38,248 nucleotides of DNA from an uncultured Clostridia bacterium (GTDB lineage Bacteria; Bacillota; Clostridia; TANB77; CAG-508): contig CALXWR010000009.1 in assembly GCA_944392465.1 (NCBI GenBank), forward strand, positions 1-38,248, in the 5' to 3' direction. Numbering within the stretch: position 1 is the first letter of the stretch; every line of letters starts with the position of its first letter. The translations under genes and the position numbers were made by a program. Positions 33,201 through 38,248 of the stretch are shown here, one piece after another. The notes beneath the pieces were generated by a model, which was given only the letters and a program-made list of their open reading frames with translations, searched no databases and was not told the origin of the DNA.

Positions 33201-34625
33201 CCAGACTATAAAGAAGTAAGGATAGCATTTAAAGTAACATTGCCAAATTCATCAGATAGCATAATAATAAATACAGCAGAAATTTCAGAAGATAGTGATG
33301 AAGATGGAAATCCAGTAGATGATAAAGACTCAACACCAGACAATGATGAAGATGGTGAAGATGATATAGACATAGAAAAAATAAAAGTAACATATTTTGA
33401 TTTAGCTTTAAGAAAATTCATCACAGGAGTAAATGAAGAAGAAATAACAAACAGAGTACCAGTATTCCATAACAATAACGGTGAATACACATATGAGCAT
33501 ACAAAAGAACCTGTTCAAGTAACAAACGGAGACACAGTAATTTATACATTAAGAATATATAATGAAGGAACAGAAGCAGGGTATGCAGAGGAAGTAAAAG
33601 ATGATTTGCCAGAAGGATTAGAATTCTTACCAGATAATAGTGTAAACACAGAATATAGATGGGTAATGTATGATGCAGAAGGAAATGTAACAGAAAATGT
33701 AGCAGAAGCGGAAACAATAAGAACAGATTATCTATCAAAGGCACAAGCTGAAGAAACTGGAAGAGATAATTTACTAAAGGCATTTGACACAGAAACAATG
33801 ACACAACCAGACTATAGAGATATAAAAATAGCATTTAAAGTAATAGAACCAAACACATCAGACAGAATACTAATAAATACAGCAGAGATCTCAGAAGATA
33901 GTGATGAAAACGGAGATCCAGTAGATGATAAAGACTCAACACCAGACAATGACAAAGATGGTGAAGATGATATCGATATAGAAAAAGTAAAAGTATCATA
34001 CTTTGATTTAGCATTAAGAAAAATAGTATCAAAAGTAACAATGATACTAGATGGAAAAACATATGTAGAAGAAACAGGGCATCAATTTGAAGATGATCCA
34101 GAGGAAGTAGTAAAAGTAGAACTAGGTAACCATAAAATAGAGACAGCAGTAATAAAATTCACATATCAAATTCGAATAACAAATGAAGGAAATATGGCAG
34201 GTTATGCAGAAGAAATAACAGACTACATACCAGAAGGGCTAGAATTTAGAGAAGAAGATAATGAAAACTGGGTATTATCAGAAGATGGAAAAACAATAAC
34301 AACAACACAATTAAATGAAACACTATTAGAACCAGGAGAGAGTGTAGTAATAGAAGTAACATTTAGATGGATAAATGGACACAACAACTTAGGAATAAAA
34401 ACAAACTGGGCAGAAATCTCAGAAGATAGTGATGAAAACCATGATCCAGTAGAAGATATAGACTCAGTACCAGATAACTTTGAAAAAGGAGAAGACGATA
34501 TAGACGAAGCATCAGTAGTATTATCTATAGTATCAGGTGTAGGAGGACATTATCTAGGAGTAATAACAGGAGTGCTAGTAATACTAGGAACAGGATTAGT
34601 GCTAATCAAGAAATTTGTGTTATAA
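30285..34625 (+). CDS. Large surface adhesin: thioester (TQXA-type) domain plus five repeat domains, C-terminal membrane anchor
   Basis: About 1446 residues. A signal peptide (KIALVILITLLSIMLMSNL...NAA) leads into a thioester domain at about 60-270: C79 in IYCLKGG and Q183 in QQLAVWHF are the expected Cys-Gln pair for covalent host or surface attachment. Five repeat units of 200-235 residues follow, starting at about 401, 601, 836, 1038 and 1240, each opening with FDLALRKF (or close) and closing with N-x-AEI...D-S-x-P-DN, as in DUF11/CnaB-like stalk domains. The end is a membrane helix (YLGVITGVLVILGTGLVLI) and KKFVL; no LPXTG is seen. I prefer 30285 (AGGGG 7 bases upstream) over 30261; 30297 is possible. 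Likely role: adhesion or cell-cell contact. Confidence 0.85.
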   Translation: MVINMKLRKIALVILITLLSIMLMSNLNVSNAAEGSKYLTIKMLRKSGYGYKALEKNVWKIVETDSSGGSVNYDNTIYCLKGGPGFGSSEFGSGTATVRPYTRYFDMKDPSSIPSPYVDALPDVNSNTYKALLWLLENVYVPAKTGAPDEEIQAAADYRQLLLENAGLGDSYLTDDDIDVVQQLAVWHFTNDDAFDAGDNGSFSLWINRVKGQDSAYNPLSGGESEAGPGAVDGSYRNAEAIYLYNYLIDTAEENAANYEVKESSQPYEIANQTQTIRESGDSYIIGPYRINQINETEGTLEVTFKNGQGETLNPTYQNASGGRITNLQDAIGKDFYIVVPKNTNVDKIIFSISGSFFNTKVTYWAVEGADVSEQPVVIVEREKEEYSDSTEFNKPEDKVFDLALRKFITSINGTAPTVSRVPQISDDTLSNLEADKITTAEKIHPKNPLTVKTGDSVVYTIRVYNEGDIDGEATEITDYLPSGLKLKEDSTINTQYGWTEGSNGEITTNYLAGQTIKAFDGSTLDYKDVQIECEVIATATDSNIDLKNVAEITDATNDENKSDRDSTPDNVDVDGYGTTSQEDDDDYEDLTIEGVPQQIFDLALRKFIIQVNDNELKDSSGRYIREPQVDVTHLADKSSTTAIYNHPKTPVSVNAGDEVIYTIRVYNEGEVDGYVREITDYLPANLEFINDSFNAKYGWKISADGRTVTTDITSPDTEYSANRDTIYENRKSGSDKVILNAFDGTTLDYIDVQIKCKVSDSVASEEKLTNIAEVTGATDSDGAVIPDRDSEVDNVTLPSDETLPNYKDEEINRGDEYIPGQQDDDDFDKVIIQVFDLSLRKFITGVNEEEITNRVPVFHNNNGEYTYIHTKDPVLVATGDTVIYTLRIYNEGNIAGYAEEVKDDIPEGLEFLPDNTTNINYRWVMYDAEGNVTENVAEAETIRTDYLSKAQEEETGRENLIDAFDPSTMDEPDYKEVRIAFKVTLPNSSDSIIINTAEISEDSDEDGNPVDDKDSTPDNDEDGEDDIDIEKIKVTYFDLALRKFITGVNEEEITNRVPVFHNNNGEYTYEHTKEPVQVTNGDTVIYTLRIYNEGTEAGYAEEVKDDLPEGLEFLPDNSVNTEYRWVMYDAEGNVTENVAEAETIRTDYLSKAQAEETGRDNLLKAFDTETMTQPDYRDIKIAFKVIEPNTSDRILINTAEISEDSDENGDPVDDKDSTPDNDKDGEDDIDIEKVKVSYFDLALRKIVSKVTMILDGKTYVEETGHQFEDDPEEVVKVELGNHKIETAVIKFTYQIRITNEGNMAGYAEEITDYIPEGLEFREEDNENWVLSEDGKTITTTQLNETLLEPGESVVIEVTFRWINGHNNLGIKTNWAEISEDSDENHDPVEDIDSVPDNFEKGEDDIDEASVVLSIVSGVGGHYLGVITGVLVILGTGLVLIKKFVL
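32790..34001 (+). repeat. Two tandem 606-bp repeat units inside the adhesin gene
   Basis: Units 32790-33395 and 33396-34001 have exactly the same length (202 codons) and near-identical DNA over long stretches, for example 33049-33140 against 33655-33746. The other repeat units (31485, 32085, 34002) are more diverged. This fits recent duplication or gene conversion. Confidence 0.85.
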
Positions 34626-34722
34626 ATAATTCAAATTATACTTAATAGAAAATTTTAGTTAATACAATATTTAATAATAAATTCTAAAATATAATTAAAA
34701 GATAGTATTAACAATTATATTA

Positions 34723-34766
34723 AAAAAAGCTTAAATACTAATAAAATAAAGTATTTAAGCTTTTTT
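34723..34766 (+). terminator. Terminator after the adhesin gene
   Basis: AAAAAAGCTTAAATACT and AGTATTTAAGCTTTTTT form a perfect 17-bp stem with a 10-nt loop. It is symmetrical and so can act in both directions. Confidence 0.85.
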
Positions 34767-34841
34767 ATATAAAAAATTAGCCTATTACATAAGCTATATA
34801 AGTACTATTACCTAAGTAGAAAATTAATATTATAATAAATG

Positions 34842-34870
34842 TTTACTTTAAAAAAAGCATATGATATAAT
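34842..34870 (+). promoter_or_regulatory. Promoter of the Ig-like/CmpB/GGDEF operon
   Basis: TTTACT at 34842-34847, a 17-bp spacer, TATAAT at 34865-34870, then a TGGAGG ribosome site before the ATG at 34894. Confidence 0.6.
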
Positions 34871-34893
34871 TCATGATAAATGGAGGAAAATAG

Positions 34894-35850
34894 ATGAACC
34901 AAATTTTAATGACAGAAGTTCAAAAAAAAGGTAGAAAGAAAAAAGATAGAAACACTACTACATCTATAGAAATAGTAAAAATAGTTAGATTTTTTGCTGT
35001 ATTTATAATTATTTTTGCTTTATGTTTGATTGGTCATAGTTCATATGCTTTATATAGAGATAGAAAAGCAAGTAATACAGAAAATTTAGCCAACATAAAT
35101 ATCACAAGAATAAATGACACATTAAATGTAGATGTACAAAGTGTATACAATATAGAAAATTTTAAATATAGTTGGGAAAATTCAGAGCAAAAGTCAATAC
35201 CTGAAAATTCTAAAAGCTTCCAAGAAGAAATAATTTTACCATCAGAAAATAGTATATTAACCATAGTTCTTGAAGACGAAACAGGAAGAGCAGTAACATA
35301 CACTAAAGATGTAATTTTAGACGGTATAGATATAGCAAAACCTTCTATAACTATAGAACAACAAGCAACAAGCATAAGAATAAAAGCACAAGACGAAACT
35401 GAAATAGCCTATATGACATATAAAATAGATAATGGAGAAGAAATAATAATAAATAAAAATAACGAGACTGATAAAACAATAGAATATGCAATAACACAAG
35501 AAGAAATAGGAAGAGGCTCACATATTATAACTGCAACAGCAGTAGATTCTTCTGGAAATTCATCTACAGAAGAAAACGAAGTAGTAATTTCAACAGAAAG
35601 ACCAGAAATTAAAAACTTATATGTAGACCAAGAACAAGGAAAATTAATAATAGAAGCGTCTGATGCAGACGGGATAAAATCAATTGAAATAAACTTAAAT
35701 GGAGCAGTATATGCAAAAGATGATATAAATCTAACAGAAGCAACATTTAGATTAGATTTGGTTGAAGGAACTAATACTCTTAGCATTAAAATAGAAAATG
35801 TAAATGGACTTTCTGTAACAGGTTCAATGGAGTTTCAATATGCTAAATAA
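34894..35850 (+). CDS. Membrane-anchored protein with Ig-like beta domains, function unknown
   Basis: A 318-residue protein: a basic cytoplasmic start (KKGRKKKDRN), one membrane helix at about 31-53, then about 260 exported residues forming three beta-sandwich-like units. The pattern SILTIVLEDETGRAVTYTKDV, HIITATAVDSSGNSS and NTLSIKIENVNGLSVTGS is typical of bacterial Ig-like domains in surface proteins. No catalytic motif is seen. Its stop overlaps the next gene by 11 bp, so it is translated together with the CmpB-like membrane protein and the GGDEF protein. The three may be one signalling unit with this protein as the outer sensor part; this is inference. Confidence 0.65.
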   Translation: MNQILMTEVQKKGRKKKDRNTTTSIEIVKIVRFFAVFIIIFALCLIGHSSYALYRDRKASNTENLANINITRINDTLNVDVQSVYNIENFKYSWENSEQKSIPENSKSFQEEIILPSENSILTIVLEDETGRAVTYTKDVILDGIDIAKPSITIEQQATSIRIKAQDETEIAYMTYKIDNGEEIIINKNNETDKTIEYAITQEEIGRGSHIITATAVDSSGNSSTEENEVVISTERPEIKNLYVDQEQGKLIIEASDADGIKSIEINLNGAVYAKDDINLTEATFRLDLVEGTNTLSIKIENVNGLSVTGSMEFQYAK

Positions 35851-36613
35851 AATAATTCTATATTTTATAATATACTCGTTTCTAGGTTGGTGCTTAGAAT
35901 CAATATATAAAACAATATTATCAAAAAAACCAATTAATAGTGGATTTCTATACGGACCATTTTGCCCAATGTATGGAATAGGAGCAATATTAATGCTTGG
36001 TTTAAGTAAAGCGTCCAACAATGTGCTTATTATATTTATACTAAGCTTTTTAGTATTTTCTATATGGGAATATATTGTTGCTGTAGTCTTAGAAAAAGCA
36101 TTTAAAACAAAGTATTGGGATTATTCAGATTTAAAATTTAATATACAAGGAAGAGTATGTTTAAAAAATTCCATATACTGGGGAATATTAGGAGTACTTT
36201 TAATATTTATAATACAACCACTAATAAAAAAGCTAATAGGTTACGTTCCAGAACAAATTTTAATATATATAGAAATTATTTTAAGTATAGCTATATTAGT
36301 TGATGTAATTATCACAATATATAAGATTATGATAGTAGATAAACGTATAGAAGAACTATTTGAAATAGGAAATACATTAAAACAAAAAATGAAAGAACTA
36401 AAAGAAGAAAATGTAACAAAAGAGCATATTCAAAACTTAATAGAAGACTTAAAAACAAGGCAAGATATATTGAAAATAAAAGTATATAAAAGAATTATAA
36501 AACTAAAAAAAGCATTCCCAGAAATGCACTCTGAAAATATAACAAGATTTTTAAAACAAAAGAACTTATTAGAAGACATAAAGGATAAAATAAAGAAATA
36601 TAAGGAGAGATAA
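35840..36613 (+). CDS. CmpB-type putative ABC-transporter permease family membrane protein (PF06541-like)
   Basis: A 257-residue membrane protein. The N-terminal IYSFLGWCLESIYKTI and GFLYGPFCPMYGIGA are the hallmark of the ABC_trans_CmpB family, whose function is not established. Four to five helices are visible (about 1-18, 36-55, 57-80, 110-130, 140-163), followed by a cytoplasmic helical, coiled-coil-like tail from about 170 to 257 (EELFEIGNTLKQKMKELKEENV), longer than many members. It starts inside the end of the Ig-like gene and ends 1 bp before the GGDEF gene, so the three form a tightly coupled operon. Confidence 0.8.
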   Translation: MLNKIILYFIIYSFLGWCLESIYKTILSKKPINSGFLYGPFCPMYGIGAILMLGLSKASNNVLIIFILSFLVFSIWEYIVAVVLEKAFKTKYWDYSDLKFNIQGRVCLKNSIYWGILGVLLIFIIQPLIKKLIGYVPEQILIYIEIILSIAILVDVIITIYKIMIVDKRIEELFEIGNTLKQKMKELKEENVTKEHIQNLIEDLKTRQDILKIKVYKRIIKLKKAFPEMHSENITRFLKQKNLLEDIKDKIKKYKER

Positions 36614-36614
36614 A

Positions 36615-37589
36615 ATGGCTCAAGATGTTTATATAATAGATGATAATGACGAGCTAAAAAAAATCATATCAGATCTATTTAAAGATGAAAAAGATTATAA
36701 AATAAAACTAAAAAAAGTAACAACAGATAATATAGATGATGCATTAAAGAACATACCATCACTAATAACAATTAATGAAGATGGAATAGAAGAAAATATT
36801 ATAGAAGTATGCAAGAGAATAAGACAAAACGAAGATAACAGCATAACACCAATTATCGTAGTATCATCAAATAGAAATAAAGAACATAAAATTGAAGTAT
36901 TAAAAGAATGTGTAGAGCATTATATAAAATCTCCAATTGACAAAGACTATTTATATTACACAATAAAAAACATAATACGATTACTAGACATCAATAGAAG
37001 AGTAAGTCCACTAACAGGGTTGCCAGGAAATGTGCAAATACAAGCAGAAATGAAAAAGCGATTACTAAATAAAGAAGAATTTGTAATGCTATATTTCGAT
37101 TTAGACAATTTCAAAGCATATAATGATGTATATGGCTTCTTAAAAGGGGACGAAGTAATTAAATTTACAGCAAAAACAATAATGAATAATATAGATAAAT
37201 ATTCTACAAGTGGAAATACATTTGTAGGGCATATAGGAGGAGATGATTTTGTAGGAATTGTAGCAATAGAAGATGATTATGAAAAAATATGCCAAAATAT
37301 AATAGCAGAATTTGATAAAGGAGTAATAAAATTCTTCAATAAAGAAGACTTAGAAAAAGGCTACTTAGAAGTACCTAATAGAAAGTGCATAATAGAAGAA
37401 TTTCCATTAATATCACTTTCAATTGGGGTAGTTGTAGCCCACAAAGACAGATTCATAAATGCACTAGAAATAAGCGAAGTGGGAGCACAAGTAAAGCACT
37501 TAGCAAAAACCACTATAGGAAGTGCATATGCAATAGATAGAAGAAAAAACGAAGAAATACAATGTAGTGCCATCCAGGACAGACCCTAA
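36615..37589 (+). CDS. GGDEF-domain diguanylate cyclase-type protein with altered receiver domain
   Basis: A 324-residue cytosolic protein. Residues 1-125 fold like a response-regulator receiver: acidic pair D9-D10 and the conserved K105 in YIKSP. The phosphate-accepting position at the end of strand 3 reads LITIN54, an Asn instead of Asp, so normal phosphorylation is unlikely. A GGDEF domain follows (about 135-310), with the metal site FDLDNFKAYND and the active loop G218-G-D-D-F222, consistent with c-di-GMP synthesis. No RxxD inhibitory site stands before the loop. An AAGGAGAG ribosome site precedes it. It is the last gene of the operon; the coiled-coil tail of the upstream membrane protein could provide its input. 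Confidence 0.85.
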   Translation: MAQDVYIIDDNDELKKIISDLFKDEKDYKIKLKKVTTDNIDDALKNIPSLITINEDGIEENIIEVCKRIRQNEDNSITPIIVVSSNRNKEHKIEVLKECVEHYIKSPIDKDYLYYTIKNIIRLLDINRRVSPLTGLPGNVQIQAEMKKRLLNKEEFVMLYFDLDNFKAYNDVYGFLKGDEVIKFTAKTIMNNIDKYSTSGNTFVGHIGGDDFVGIVAIEDDYEKICQNIIAEFDKGVIKFFNKEDLEKGYLEVPNRKCIIEEFPLISLSIGVVVAHKDRFINALEISEVGAQVKHLAKTTIGSAYAIDRRKNEEIQCSAIQDRP

Positions 37590-38127
37590 TGGCATTTCTA
37601 AAGAGATGTTTAGAAGATAAAATTATAAAAAATACTACGGATATAAGGGAAAATCATTATAATATACAAGTTTTAAATAAAAAAATACTGTAATAAAAAA
37701 GAAATATAAAAAGTAAGAATTCAAGAAAAGTGCCTAGAATAAGGTACTTTTTTTAATATGCAAAAAAACAAATGAGCAAGGCAAAAATTTTGTAGAAAGA
37801 CTGTGAAAAGGAATATTTCAAAATGTTACAGAAATGTAAATAAAAAGACAAAAAACTTGAAAAAATAAGTATCCGTAATAAATGAAAAAATAATAATAAA
37901 AAGTGGATGTAACCATTGATTGAACAATATAAATAACTAATTTAAAATAATATATATTAAAATATTATATATATAAATTATTAATAATTATAAAAAATAT
38001 ATTTGAATATATACATATGTGTATAAATATATGTATATGCGAAAAATGCTTATAAAAATCAACTTGATATTTTAAATAATTCAAAATTCTTATTCTGAGG
38101 AAAAAGTATTTGAGGAGGGCATGCCAC
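37590..38127. other. AT-rich intergenic region with terminator and dyad, no gene seen
   Basis: Over 500 bp without a credible frame. It holds the terminator at 37728-37754 and the dyad TTACA-N4-TGTAA at 37826-37839 (compare 11096 and 30106). A run of AT alternation lies at 37950-38035. A minus-strand frame at 37965-38246 overlaps the plus-strand gene at 38128 and lacks a ribosome site. Confidence 0.5.
37728..37754 (+). terminator. Terminator of the GGDEF operon
   Basis: AAGTGCCT and AGGTACTT form an 8-bp stem (one G-T pair) with the loop AGAATA, followed by a T-run to 37754. It lies 140 bp after the GGDEF stop. Confidence 0.7.
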
Positions 38128-38248
38128 ATGAAAAAGAATGAAAAAACTGGAAAACGCACAGCTCTAAAGAGCAATAAATCAAAAGCAGAATTAGTACTAG
38201 CAGTAAAATCAGGAGAAGACAGAAGCATGAGATGGGTAGGAAGCACAA
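38128..38248 (+). CDS. Partial gene, hypothetical, cut by the window end
   Basis: The first 40 codons of a frame that runs off the end. GAGGAGG (38112-38118) lies 9 bases before this ATG, which is therefore preferred to the ATG at 38121, whose frame stops after six codons. The visible part is basic and hydrophilic (MKKNEKTGKRTALKSNKSKA...RSMRWVGST), with no signal peptide or membrane helix. I do not recognise it. Confidence 0.6.
   Translation, partial: MKKNEKTGKRTALKSNKSKAELVLAVKSGEDRSMRWVGST

Noticed and set aside
30406..34062. Long Leu-rich minus-strand frames opposite the adhesin gene
   Set aside because: They mirror the codon bias of the plus-strand gene (antisense of Glu/Asp/Asn codons gives Leu/Phe/Ile), lack ribosome sites and repeat with the same period as the adhesin domains.
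31485..34625. Regular repeats considered as a CRISPR array or minisatellite
   Set aside because: The units are 600-705 bp, in frame, and encode protein domains; there are no short repeats with spacers.
37965..38246. Minus-strand 93-codon frame at the right end
   Set aside because: Overlaps the plus-strand gene at 38128 that has a good GAGGAGG site; the frame itself has none.

Overview
The window reads as one chromosomal stretch from a very AT-rich, Gram-positive, probably spore-forming anaerobe of the Clostridia. Grounds: near-perfect Shine-Dalgarno sites (GGAGG) before most genes, strongly A/T-biased codons with TGA as a stop, a Spo0E-type phosphatase, a DacF-like carboxypeptidase, a YfmF/YfmH M16 pair and hairpin-plus-T-run terminators. 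No rRNA, integrase, transposase, relaxase or CRISPR array is seen.

Layout. Positions 1-10.3 kb hold ordinary genes: dGTPase (minus), a degenerate YgjP/DUF45-type metallopeptidase relic, a UDP-sugar pyrophosphorylase and a phosphoesterase (minus), cysteine synthase, a secreted GH25 lysozyme with two LysM domains, ribosomal protein S21, the M16 pair and Spo0E. At 10.4-11.1 kb lies a compositionally foreign cassette (small membrane protein, strong terminator, 48-bp palindrome). A second cassette of the same design, with the same palindrome, lies at 28.9-29.35 kb.

From 11.2 to 25.5 kb runs a coherent type IV secretion-like locus: three VirB2-like pilins, PrgI (VirB3), a TraC/VirB4-N-like protein without ATPase motifs, the VirB4 ATPase, a 937-residue VirB6-like channel, two membrane-anchored VirB8-like/NTF2-like proteins and a 1263-residue multi-domain wall hydrolase. 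Behind its terminator are an acidic soluble protein of unknown function, DacF and cytidine deaminase. No relaxase, coupling ATPase (VirD4), integrase or att repeat lies in the window, and housekeeping genes sit on both sides. The apparatus therefore looks like a resident secretion, pilus or contact machine rather than an obvious conjugative element. This is the best candidate here for a little-described system.

From 29.4 to 38.2 kb come three tRNAs (Cys, Cys, Gly; minus), a large thioester-domain surface adhesin with five repeat domains and a C-terminal membrane anchor but no visible LPXTG, then a three-gene overlapping operon (membrane-anchored Ig-like protein, CmpB-type membrane protein, GGDEF protein with an altered receiver), and the first 40 codons of a cut-off gene.

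Regulatory themes: sigma-A-like promoters are readable before several units; the lysozyme and dacF genes each have a hairpin whose 3' arm contains their Shine-Dalgarno; and an ATTACA-N4-TGTAAT-like dyad sits upstream of the pilin operon, the adhesin and (weaker) the last gene. All function calls come from motif recognition by eye; no searches were run.
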